DNA of 64,000 bases from Neospora caninum Liverpool (taxonomy: Eukaryota; Apicomplexa; Conoidasida; Eucoccidiorida; Sarcocystidae). This document shows, one piece after another, positions 22,843 through 35,200 of the stretch. Under the pieces are notes generated by a model. It had not been told where the DNA came from. It worked only from the letters and a program-made list of their open reading frames with translations, and did no database searches. The position numbers were made by a program, and so were the translations under genes. Numbering within the stretch: position 1 is the first letter of the stretch; every line of letters starts with the position of its first letter. The DNA lies in contig NC_018395.1 in NCBI RefSeq assembly GCF_000208865.1, forward strand, positions 4,884,839-4,948,838, given 5' to 3'.

Positions 22843-25800
22843 ATGGCACAGCTCGTGTGCCGGAAAAACTTGGAAACGGAGGAAGAGGTCGAAGACTTTG
22901 AAGGAGAAGAAGCAAAAGCGGATTGTAATGCAACCGATCCGTTGACATCCGACGAGGAAGATGTCGTGACAACAGAAGCGGCAACATGGTGTTATTCCCA
23001 ACTGTTCGCTGCGCCGGAGACAACGGCGCCGGACCCGATCATCTGCACGTTTTCTCATCTTCTTCAGACGCATCGTGTAAGCTCTTCGCATATGCCTCGC
23101 ACTTCATCGCCTAGCAAGAAGCACAGGAAATGGTGGAGGTTGCCTGCGGCTAGTCAATTCAGCAACATTAGTGTGATTATGCGACTGCCTTGACTTCATG
23201 CCACGCAATGTGAAAGTCTGGGAGATGCCGTCAGGCTGCATGCGAATCCTTTGCTTACACCTACACCTGTCCTTGCCAGGGTCTGCCTTAAGCCAGTCGG
23301 TTCGCTAACTCTAGTTGACTTCCGCTGCGTGACGAGGGGCGGTGACCTGGAAACGAGAATTTCAGGCACTGCGGACAGACGGGCTTCCTCGATGAACGTT
23401 AAAATTCGCGACATTCGTTATCGTGTGACGTCCCTGACGAAAGGGTGACTCAATAAGATCCACGAAGAGCGTTATGTGTGCTGGGCAACTCAGACTTTGT
23501 GTTTCCGCCCGGAGGTGAGGCCTTTTGTCGATTTGAGGCTACCTGGCCCGTTTTCAAGACGTGCGTCCCATAGAGCATGTACACAGATTCACAAAAATGT
23601 ACAGGTAACTCCGTCCGCCATCACGCTTGTTTGATGATGCCTTTGGGTCGACTACCTGTGCACAGACAACTGCCGAAGCCGCTGCTACGTCTTCCTCAGC
23701 GCGCCCCGACAGCGACCATGAGCCTCTGACGGCGGCAGGAGAGCCTGGAGGCACCGACGAGCTCGGGCCCTCTTTGTCTGTGGAGGAAAGGAGGGTGACG
23801 CGTGAAGCAGATCCTTGGACGGAACTGCGTTCGGCTGAGACAGGCTCAGGTAAGACGCCGCGCAACAATGGCAGTTAACAAAGATAAACAGAAGATGGGA
23901 GCGATGAAGAAGGGTTTAGGGAACCGGATTTATATATGCCGGAGGCCAAACACAAGAAAGGGAGTTTTTCCTTCTCGTTTCTGAAAGGGCGAGCTTGATG
24001 AAAAGTAGATGCCTAGACCGTGTTGCCCCACCCAACGCTAATAAACGAACCAGACGGGCAAACTGGTCGATTGATCGGCAGGGCGTCCAAGCATGTTTCG
24101 TCTGCGGGGATTTCTGGGAGTCGGTTTTTTAACTGCTTCCGCGGAAGTGGGAAGAAGGACGGGACTGGGGAAAGATGATGCGCTGGTACCGTTGTTCTCG
24201 GGAATTGTCTTACGTCTGGCGGTGGAAATATAAGGCTCCATGTCCTTTTCCTGTGTTGTTGAACGCCCACGAGGTTCTATGTTCTTGGTGATGAATCACG
24301 TAGTATGTGCTTCTGCAGGTGATGTGCAGCGGAAGAGAGAAAACGGAGAAGAAGAAGTACCCGCCTTTGCGGGGATTGAAGCAATCCTGGAGCAGACAGC
24401 TACACGAAGAGGAAAGGGGAAAAGAGAAAAAGTGAGTCGACTAGCGGAGCCGGGCGTGGTTGTATTTTGTGCCATGTTTGTCAGTCGGATTTGTGCCCGC
24501 TAAGGGTGAAAACAATGCGTGGCCTAGCGAACGGAAGGCGACGACACTTGAGTGATAAACCTCACACGAACTACCCGTTCGGATTTGTTGGCAAGCTCGC
24601 CAACGTGTATATAGGTGCCTTGTGGCTTAGTGCATGCATAGTCGACAGTGCTCAGGAGACGTCTGCTGTTTTCCTCTATGGACGCCACCAGCTGCGTACA
24701 TCTGCGCGGGACCTCGGTGTTTTCGCAGTGGGTCCGCTTTCTGTAACAGTACACGGGAGTACAGACGATGGCTCACAAAAAACTCGCAAAAAATGAGAGG
24801 CATTGATCAATAGGCGGTGACGTCGCTGTCGTGTCCACGGTTGGAGCCCCTAGAAAGCACGTAGACACGGTGAGAACTGGGAAACGTGTGGAATTGGCTG
24901 GTGGCAAGACGCGATCTCTGGCGCGCAGTTGCGCACGAACACAGTCCTGGTATGCCTGAGATATATATATGTGTGTGTAACGATGTGCTGGTTTACACCC
25001 AGGGCCGACAGTCCAACAGACCTCGGGAGGTGAAGCCAGGTTTTGGTAAGTACGGTAATGAAGGTGGCCTGTGCATTGATGGCTGTCGCGTCATGCTCAC
25101 GGTTCACTGCCGGCTTAAGTTTTCTCGAAGGCGTGCCTCTCGCTTGCGTCTTCCGTCGTGTATGTGCATCAGCCAAGACTTCTTATGAGTGTGACTCGAC
25201 GTTTCATCGGTGGTCGTCAGTAGACGCTTCGGAGTACTGTTCCGCTGTGCTGGGCCAGCGGCGCTGGAAGGTGAAGAGTCACAGCTACTGTTTATACGCC
25301 CCTCCAAATCAGACGCCTCTGGGAAGCCAATCGCGGGGTGTTCGCCGGACGAGTAAGGCTGCTGCGAAGGCAGGGCGCGGAGGAGTGGGCCTTAGCACAG
25401 TGCCATAGGTGAGGGGGGAGGCACGCATCGAGATCTTTCTGCGTTGTGTGCCAGTTTCGAAAGGTCCATCTGTTGACGCGGCTGCTTGGGAATCGTCGGG
25501 AAATCCTTGGAACGACCAGGAGGGGAACTGCGCGTTGTCGTTGCTCTTCTCTCAGGGCATTCGGAAAAGACATTCCTTCCGCAGTCAGCAGGTGTACGGA
25601 CACAGCCTGTCGAAGACGGAGTTGAATATTGTGCGAGCGGAGACGGAGCTCCGTGTGTCTCAAGCTGGGATGGCAACTCTCGCTGCAGGCCGAGTACGCA
25701 GCAGTCGCCGTCTCAGTTTTGTCCGACGTGTGGCCAGCCTATTGTCTCGGAACTGTCGTCATCTGATGTATGTGGGGACAGTTGGTCTTCTCGAGCGGGT

Positions 25801-26358
25801 CTCCCCAGCTGTGCAGTCGCGACCTCCCGTCCGGACCCGTCACAACCGGATGTGCCGGCAAAGGAAAAAGTGCGAAATGGAGTCGGTGCGTGCGCGTTGA
25901 ACAGTGGTTTGAACCAAGGAGGAACGCAGAGGTTAGGAGGGCATGTTTCAGGGAAGCCGATGGCACGTTCCGATATTATCCGCCTCCTACGGCCACCACC
26001 TGTGCCGGTGTCGGTAGCATTTGATAGACTTAATTCGACGGCAGCATGTCTCTGGCGTGAATATCGAGACACTGGGGAACAGGGTGAGGCATCAGTTCAA
26101 GCGGGGAGAGAGAAAAATATGCATGGAAGATGCGTTCCACAGCTCAGCAGAGCGATGCAACAGCACGCTCAGTTGCGTGCTCAAATAGCATGTCTGGTTG
26201 GCGATACACCAGATACGGATGCGGACAGCGTTCCTGCCGGAGCTGCTGAGGTTTTTCAGGTTCTTTCAACAGACAAACAGGACGCGCTTCTTGAACTTTT
26301 GCTGTCCTGGTACTATGCTGGTTTCTACAGTGGGCGTATCAGTTTGGAAATAGGGTGA
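22843..26358 (+). CDS. SMN-like protein with C-terminal YG box, four exons
   Basis: Exons are 22843-23076, 23666-23849, 24319-24431 and 25585-26358. Phases agree at each junction (0, 1, 0) and the model gives 434 aa. The last 27 residues contain LLLSWYYAGFYSGR, which fits the YG box of survival-motor-neuron proteins, the segment through which SMN self-associates. The N-terminal exons are acidic, with EVEDFEGEEAK and DPLTSDEED. In the last exon residues 223-226 form FCPTCG, a lone CxxC pair. SMN complexes load Sm rings onto spliceosomal snRNAs. No Tudor domain is recognised in the assembled exons; one could be in an exon missed within the 1.15-kb third intron (24432-25584). The YG box is the secure part; the upstream exons rest on splice signals and phase alone. 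Confidence 0.7.
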
Positions 26359-29263
26359 AAGAAAAGGCTACCGGCCTTCGCACATGTTTATGTCTGTACC
26401 AGTCCTGTCTGGGGTGTGGACGGCCAGTCTTGACCCGCCAAGCTTGCATCTCACGTCTGCTGCTTGCCGCTGTGATCTTCTGTGGCCATTGCTGTGGACT
26501 GTCTTTCTACGATCGACCATAAGAAACCAGAGATCCTGTAGAGCGGGCCTCTACACTAGGTGATATATTATGCTCATCCACAGAAGCCCGCAGGTAAAGT
26601 TATGGGTAAGTGTCACGTGAAATTAGGTTATAATTAAAGGCCTCGAGAGGACTGCCGATTGGAACGATCCGTGCTCCCTAACCATGAGCCGCCTTCTGCG
26701 CAGGAACCATCCTACCACAATTTAGATTAAGACAGCCATGCCAGCCGTGGACCACACGCCCGAGCGACAGTGGTGACAACTCGTAATCGTACTCCTGTAA
26801 TCCAGTTATTATTGGAGTACTTCTGAAAATGCTATGGACCAGAGGAGTCAGTCATCAAGAACACACAGAGCGTACCCCTACTCCTGCACTATGAAATTCT
26901 TTATTATCATGTTGAGTACCCAGATGAAAGTGAACCGAATAACCGAGTAGTAAACCGCACGTAGGGCGCTTCGTTTGGTAAAAGCAACACTAAAGCGTCG
27001 CACCGGTGCAAATCATTTCTGGCTCGTTTATGTACTGTCAGAAAATACTTGAGCTTTGCATCCTCATCAAGACAGATACATGTGTTGGAGTTCAGTGGAA
27101 CTCGCTGCCGCCAGCATTTTGCTTACTCATCCCAAATGAGGCGGTCGTGAATTTGCACATAGTACCCGATGCAACGGAAGCTAGTAGAGGCGATCTGTTT
27201 TCCTTACTAATCCATCGCACTGTACTAATGCTGCATTGCCTTCCGCGATGTGACGGTTGGAGTGTCCACTTCTACAACCAGAAACTTTACAGATAGGCTA
27301 GGATCCAACTGGCCTGCCACCCCCAGAAAACTCTCCGCCGTCTCGCTGCAACACGGCCAGAACATCTCCAGGTCACGAATGCCGGCAAGACTGTCAACCC
27401 TCTACAAGTCCTGCAGAAATTATGATCTGCAGAGCACTGTAGAATCCACCTCGATTGATTGGTCTAACCGAAAGTCTTTAAAAATATACTGTTTTGCTTA
27501 AAAGAACTAAATAGCTTGAAAAGTACAAGCGGGAAGACCAACTTGTCCCCACAGATCTCGTCGGGGATTCGTGGCCTCGACAGTAACTGAAAAGCTGCTG
27601 CAGAAACCTCATATCTGTCCATACGGAATAGTCCGGTTTACACGCATATCACGGGTAGCACAACACGTACACAGCCGTCCCCTGTTACGCCCGGCTTTTC
27701 TCCTAGAAGAAAGGCATTCACACTGTCGCCACTCGTCCGAGATGGTGACGTATTGCACAACGTCACAATGGACGCCGCTTGGCATCGTAGCTACAAAAAC
27801 CCATAATATACCAAAAACTGTCAACGAACGCTAATGGCGTCAATCTCCAGCATCGCGCCTCCCAGCTGAGCCAAAAGGAATCCAGCATGCTGTAGGGGTA
27901 GAACAAAAAAACGTACTTTGGCCGGACAAAATCGGGCAATAAGTCGGTATCGTGTAATGTTCTTGCTGCAATCTTATCTCCTATCGCTACCTTTCCATTC
28001 CGGTTTTGTTTATGGCAAAAGCTCCTGTGCTTGGTGAGCCCTGCTCCGAAAGCCGTACAAGGCTCGACCACAGATGACTGGCAGCACACGAGCATTTGCC
28101 TGGAGAAACAGAACCCGTTTTGAATACAGCGTCCAGTTTTTTCGTCCGCCTTGCGACTTGGCATGATCTCTACTGCTGCTTCTAACCTCCCGTCTCGGAA
28201 GCCTTTCCCCCCTCCAACCACGGTGAACGATACACAACCCACGTTGTTGCGGATGGTTCTTTTACGAACAAGATTCACAGGTCGATTGAATTTTGTTGGG
28301 TTCACGCAAAAGAGCCTTTCTTATTCGCCTCTGCCACGCTGGCGTGGAAAGAGATGGTCATCACCTCAGCGGTTTCCGTTTTCAATACGCTTACATCATG
28401 TGTCTGCTCGTGGGACCTCTGATATGCCACACTAGCTTCAGTTAACTACTGCTCCTCTATCTGCAGTCGGGTCTATGTTTGAACCCTAACACTCTCCACT
28501 TGTATATTCTTGAGCCAGCTTCGTGTGTGCACTCGAGATCCCAGCATGGCTGTCGGCTGTGATGTCATGTTCCTGTATCTTCATGCTGCGTTCCAACCCC
28601 CATTCTTACTACCACTCATTGAAAGGTTCCGTGCCTTTTCGCCAGGTAAAAATTGCGACCGTCCTTCGCTTTCGCGCTCCACAAGGGCGACGCAGTTTTG
28701 TGTCCTACGCTTGCGGAGTTAAGGGCGGCAAACCAATGCAAAACCGCAGTACAGGTGTAGGATGCAAAGACTACGTTTTATAAAGGGAGGTCGTTCTCCT
28801 TTCTCCTGGCGCGTGCAGAGTGGACGCATGGAGAGTGTGGCGTTCATTAAGCTTGGCAGCAGGAGTCAAACATGAACCTACATATAGTTTCTATTCTACA
28901 ATGCAAGGCACCGGAATTGGCTGCCGTCGTATCGTTGACAGCAACACAGGTATACGACGTTTGATCGCGACGCCTCTCTGAAAACTGAAACTGTTATCGA
29001 CTGTAACTATCAGCCCGTGATGGCAACCGCTAAACCTATGTAAATCTCCGCCGTCCTTCCTGTGTACCACCTCTTGGATTTTTTATGCCCATTCCGAGAG
29101 GGGCCACAGTACCGGCGATGCCGCCGTTTGCTTTGAAGTTGCCAGCAGTCGGTTCTGTTTGACTGTTTTTCCTCGGGACAAACTTGGTGATCGCTGCTCC
29201 CATCGGCCCCTGCAATCGACTACGGCACTTGATAGACCGCCCCACGCCCTTGCTACTGGAACA
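26359..29263. other. 2.9-kb spacer upstream of the giant ligase gene
   Basis: It should contain the 3' UTR of the SMN-like gene and the promoter and leader of the giant ligase. The longest frame is 180 codons on the minus strand (27763-28305), Cys- and aromatic-rich without a recognisable motif. No gene can be supported. Confidence 0.4.
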
Positions 29264-32200
29264 ATGGCATATGCGTCGACTGGTTTTTCTGCGGCGGAAG
29301 CAACTCGCGGGCCGCCCCGCCCCGCCACTAGCATTCCTGAGTCGGTGGGCATATCCTCTGCTTTCACGCCCGCACTGACGCAACAGGAGAAATATGATGT
29401 GGCTGTTCTTGACATGGCAGTTAGGTCTTCTTGGGGTAGGGACTTCAATATTCTCTTGCAGTTTGCAAGAGAGCATGCAGCTCACCGGGCCGGCCTCAGC
29501 GTGGAACGCCTTGACAGGCATTTGGTGAAACGGGCGCGGGTGTTTCGAGCCGTTGACCAGGAGTTTGTTCAGTTCGCTGGACTTGCGTTAGGAAGCGAAG
29601 ATGGCGCAGTTGAGTTTCAGGAATCTCTGCCGTGTGGGCAAAGTGGAGGCCTATGGAGTGGAATGACAAAGGAATCGTTGAAGTGGTGCGCGGCAAAACT
29701 ACGGTTGATGTGTGATGAACAAGAACCCTCTCCAGCGCTCGCATTGGAGGAGATTGTAGCCCTTAAATGCACATTGTTTGCCGAAGCCCAGGGTGCGGGG
29801 CTGCGCCAAGCCCAGGTACATAACAATAGGTGAAAACACGGAATGAACTTTCTGCCGGTCGTTTGCAGTGAAGCACATGGATGCTCTACGATATGGAGGG
29901 TCAGCTGACTTCGAATGTATCGACGTGGCAGGGAGCGTTATTGCTTTTCCTTGATGTACCACATTAACAACACCTTACGGCTAGGCCGAAGTTCCTTCCT
30001 TCTGAAAATCTATCTCAGGGAAGATAACGCGCAGTCGGTTTGTGTGCGCGTAGTATCGGGATGAGCAATAACGAATGTAGAAGCGATATATCTGAAAACA
30101 GGTTACCGTTCCGTGAGCGTAAGATACGGCTTTCTCGGTCTGCGTCTCCTCAGGGTCTCTAAAGTCTCTCATGCAATATTTAAAAAGGCTGAGCGAAAAG
30201 CGAAGCAATTAGACCGTCTGAATACCATGTGCTTACTTCTATCCTTTGGACTATTGTCTGGGCCGGGCAATGACTGGCAGTGCATCCTTGCGTGAAGCGT
30301 CCTTATTTTTCACGCATACTGTAGGAAAGCAGTCCGCTCCTCTCTTCGGGTGTTATAGCGTCTCCATGAAGGAAGGTTTCAGAAAGCCTCTGCATCTGTC
30401 ATAGCCAGTACACTCGAGATTTCGTCCTCTTTTCACTTCTGGTTTTCGACTTACCCGTCCCTGCTAACCCCGACACTCTCACCACGCTTGACAGAAGGCG
30501 GTGCATGTGATATTCATTTTTTACACTCCTCTCATTTCCTGCCTTACTTCTGGCTCCGCGATATGTGTCGGTTTTGCAGAGGCGCCACCGAAGAGCATGT
30601 TCAAGTAATTTCCCTTGCACAACTGCTCTGCATTCTTCGTCATCCTGCTCGACACTGCTATCGCAGCCGGCAGCAACTTGCTTGCCGGTTGACCTGTTTT
30701 TTGATATGAACACTGAAACGCTTCTTCGAACCACATTCAAAGCGGAACAAGGCAACACATCAATTCTACGTCTTCTCCTCAACAGCTTAAATCCCAACAG
30801 AGAATGCACAGTGCCCGGTGTCTCTAGCACGTTGCCGGACCCTACAGAGTCCAGCGTTTCAAGGCTGATTTCTCCCGCGCAGTCACGTCCACTTTACCTC
30901 TCCCCCTCCAGAAGAAGCATTTCTTCTGACATGTTAGGGCCTTCTGCCGGGGTTCGCGGCAGCGCCCCGTCGCATTCCACACGGGCCTTACCTGCACAGT
31001 CCGAGGAAGCAGGAAACGCAGAAACTTTATCGAAGAACAGAACTGAAGAGGCTCCAAAACAACTTGAGGCCTCAGGGAGTCTAGTAGGGACCTTGGGGAC
31101 TCGGGGCGATCCGCCCTCTGTAGCATGCAGAGGTGAGAGTCGGTCATTCGAATGCTCCGTGGGAGGGTCCGGAGAGCGCAGCAGGGACGGCCACGCTGTC
31201 AACAGAGTTGCTGAGTCTGCAGAGGACACGTCCAGTGGGGAGCGAGGACCAGGGACTCGTGCCGCCGACAGCGAGGCTCGGGGAAACAGGGCAGAGTCGC
31301 CTGAGACTCCGCAGGCGACTCTCCGACTGCTCTTTCAGCTGGCCGAGCTGCATCTCCTCCAGAGGCTTACGCAGAGCTCCCCTGACTTGGTCCAAGATGC
31401 CCAGGCAACTGCGAGGGGGTTTCCCTTTTCCACGATGCTGTTTACTCGTACTTCCAGACAAGGTGGTAGTTCATCTCGTTTCGCTTCGGCATCGACAGCG
31501 CCACATGCTCCGGAGGCGACTGTGTGCGAGGAGAGCGGCCAGCGCGGACACTCACGTCGCCCAGAGAAGTCCCCCTCGACGGGCACCGCCCACCAGCGTC
31601 CTGCGGTGGAGTTGAGGGGATTCACTCTCGAGTCGACCGAAAGTCTCTGCCAACAAGGTCTCAAGCGAAAAGACACCATTTCTGATCTCAGGGTTCTGCC
31701 TCCTGCAGTCGCTCGAGAGGTCAGCACCGATCTTGGCACAGACAGCAGATGCCGTAGAGATGAAACGCGTACCCCTTCCTTAGAATGCCTCGCGTCCCAG
31801 ACGACCGACTGCCAAAATGGAAAGCGAAGGAAATTCCACTTCAAGAGCGAAGACCCAGCGAATCCTGGTCCTAAAGCACGAACACCTCCGCAAAAACCAG
31901 GAGGGCGTTCCACAGAACTGAGAACGCACGCGCCATCCCCCACGACCCCGATTCACACACCTGTAACCAGTCAGGCAGACGCTCCGCTTTTTCAACTCCT
32001 CGACGACCGTACAGGAGTCGCGCTTTGTCGAGTGCTCCAGACCATCGTGATGCGGGATGTCATTGCAAGTTGTGCTTGTCCAAGTGAAGATGAAGCTTGC
32101 GTGGAGTCTGTTGCCACGTCCCTCGACCTTCTCGTCGAAATCATAATTTCACTTTGCTCTTTGCTGGGTCATCTCCAAGCACGTAGCTCCGCCAGCCTTC

Positions 32201-35200
32201 ACTCGGCACATCCGAGCCAAGAGACGGCTGAAACCTCGGAACGCGGAGAGGGGGGAGGCGGCCTGGTGTCCCATCCGTCCTCGCCGTTAGGCGATAGCAG
32301 AGATCCATGCTTCGAACGAGACAGGAAGGGAACGACTAGTCCCCGCCTGAGTAACCCCGACGCATTCCTATCAGAGCACTTTGAAGGGACCCTCATTGAC
32401 CTCGTTGCTCTGCCATTTTGCTACGGCTTTTGCGTTCTTGCACTCAGTCCCTGGCATAGGAAACTTCAGCAGAGGGCCTCGACAGGATTTTACCGCCTGG
32501 TCAGGAGTCTCGATAGACTTCTTTGCCTGAACAGCGAGGCACTGGATGTTGCGTGCCGCCTCTTCAACACGCAGACGAAACGGGAACAAAACAGCGTGCA
32601 AGGGAAAGATAAAATAAGCAATCACGGAGAGAGATACACAGAAACGGCAGACGACGTTCGCATGCAGGAGAAGGGAAGGGGTACGTTATGCCTTTTGGAT
32701 GAAAGCGAACAGACAAGCAACGAAGTCGCAAAGGGTTATACTGTTGATCCTCCTTTCGAGCTCTCTGTGTGCTCTAGAGCACGGCGTACACGATACCGGA
32801 AGTGGAAAAGCATCCAAGGAGGCAAGCAGAAAGGGCCGATCATGTGAAGCCGGGATGAGCAAGATTCCAATCTTGCGGTTTGCCTACATTCAAATGAATC
32901 TTCGGATATAGGCACTCATATTTTGCGCATGACGTACTCTCTTGCATAGCAATTTGCATATGTACACCACACATATACATAATCACGCACCTATCGCACA
33001 CACGTATTTCTACGCACGTATTTCGACAGTGAATTCAGTTACCTTCTCACTGCCTTGCATGAGGAGGGCCCGTATTCCTACGTTACTGCATATATGCGAG
33101 TACACGGTGATGCAGAATTAATCACGAACGGCACACATGGATGCAGTTCTTGCGCGCGTGTGCGGCCTCTTGTGGAGACTTGTTTTCCCCTGTGAGTCTC
33201 CCTTGGTCCCCAGTGGACGTCTCCGGGTCTTGTCGGATGAAGCGTTTCTGCCCAGGTTCTAAGGATGTCGGGGTGCCGCCAGCTATTTAATGGTTTGTCA
33301 CTCGTTGACATGAGGCGTCCACATCACGCTCCACAGGTTTCGCGTTCGTTTTCTTTCTCAGGCTTCTTGCCTTATCTGTCTTCTCCTCGCTACGCACAAG
33401 TTGTTGAGTCACCTCATCCCTATCCGCGTGGTACGTCAACTTTTCCGTCCTTGCTGACTTTCGCTGCCGCCTCTTCACCGCCTTTGGCTTCCATCGCTAC
33501 AAGAACGAGAGGCGCTGAAAGAGGACAGTGCGCAGACGGAAACCGAACAGTGACTTGTAGGACTGTTGAATTCCCAGGAGCGTCGCATGTCTTCCTTCTC
33601 TTTGATGAACGGTGCAATACGCAACACAACACGGATATTCTCTACGTAAGGACATAGCCAACCGCGCGGACGAACGAAAGGAAGTTTTTCTGGCGAACTG
33701 TTGAAGTGCCGTTTTGGAGCCTTCTACATACCAGCATGGGTCCCAGGAACGGGGGTTTTTGGAGTTAGCATCTGCGAGTTTATTGGACACCTTTGAGAGA
33801 GCTTCATTCGCCTGTGGCGCGAACGAGCGTTGTTCAAAGACGCACCCAGCAGGCTGTTCGCCGCTAGACGTGTACGGAAAGTTGCCATCGCACATGCAAT
33901 GACTGTTGCATGAAAACCAGCGCCAGGTCGACTTTGCAGACTCCGAGATGAAGGAATGCACTTCCGTGCCATCCACAGCAGATGCCTCATACGGTAGCTT
34001 TTGTGCTGAACGCGGAAGCACGTGCCTCGATACACCGGAGACGTGTGGCCGCCAAAGGCAACTATCTCGTGCACAATTGGCACCGAAATGGACACGAGGA
34101 CTCGCATGCTGTGTGCTCAGAAAAGCTTCAGAGCGAAGAATGAGGCGAGCGAGGTCGGCTGTGGGGGACTCACTATTTATGCACGGTCTCTCGTTACCAT
34201 GCCAGCATCCATTTTTCTAAGCTTTTCATGTGTTGCGCATGCCCCTCTGTTGTTCGGTCTCTGGCAGGTGGTTCGAGGACGCTGGACAGGCGCGCCTTCC
34301 CTGGTTCCTCCCTCTCTTCACCTGCTGCCGCCTTGCAGTGGAGACGGTTTCCCGCATTGGCCGACGCAACCAGTAGTCGTTGATAGTTCGGTTATTTCTT
34401 TCCTCTTTGACGCCTCGCTACCTGCTGCCTCTGGCCCGGCTCTCTGGGGCTACCGCGTGATTTGCCTCGCCCAGTACTGGACGTTGCCACCCGCACTGTT
34501 CTCACGGGATGGAGAAGACAGGCGGAAACACTTTTCTAGGCAAGAAAGAACAAACAACGACGAATGCTGCGAACAGCCGCAGCAGCCGACGCAGGGACTG
34601 CCATCTTTCTTGGAGCTTCCTCCTCCCGGGTCGCATCCATCTGCTTCTTCTGTCTTGCGCCCAGCGACAGACGCGCCACTGGGTTCCTTCTCTAGGGTTG
34701 GCCACGACTCCGGCGAGGCACCAATTCTAGGCATTGGTCCTGGCCGCGCTCGTCCTACTGCGGCTGCAGCAAATGAAGGCTTGAGCGGCAGAGACATGGA
34801 GATTGGGACCAGCCAAGGGTCCGCGTCGTCTTCATCCTCTTCTTCCTCTGCTTCTGTCTCTTGTTCGTTTTCGTCGCCTTCCTCAGGTCCACTTCCTCAG
34901 CCTGAGCACTTTCGAAGGCATAGCTGGAACGCGAGGCGACCCGCGTCTGCGTCCTCTCCCGCGTCTTCTCGTTCGTTTTCCCTGTCCCTCCGAGTTGCGG
35001 CCCCGGAGGAAGGACCCGCGGAAGAATCGAGAGGACACTTCTCTGCCTCGCAGGCTCAAACGTCCGCACAACACCTGGATCCTTCTCTTTCCTCTGTGTC
35101 CACAGTCTCTGCTTCTCCTGGTCTTCCGTCTGCCTCCACTCCTGGAGAAAGAAGTCAAGAGCCTTGTGTCGCGGCGAGGAACGGTGGTGGCCTGGATCGC

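Noticed and set aside
27763..28305. Minus-strand 180-codon Cys/aromatic-rich frame
   Set aside because: No recognisable motif, no plausible partner exons; length is within chance for this base composition.
34022..34267. Start of the ligase at the ATG of the 6,789-codon open frame
   Set aside because: The upstream exon joins in phase at 34268 and completes the ESPHP module, so the ATG at 34022 lies inside an intron.
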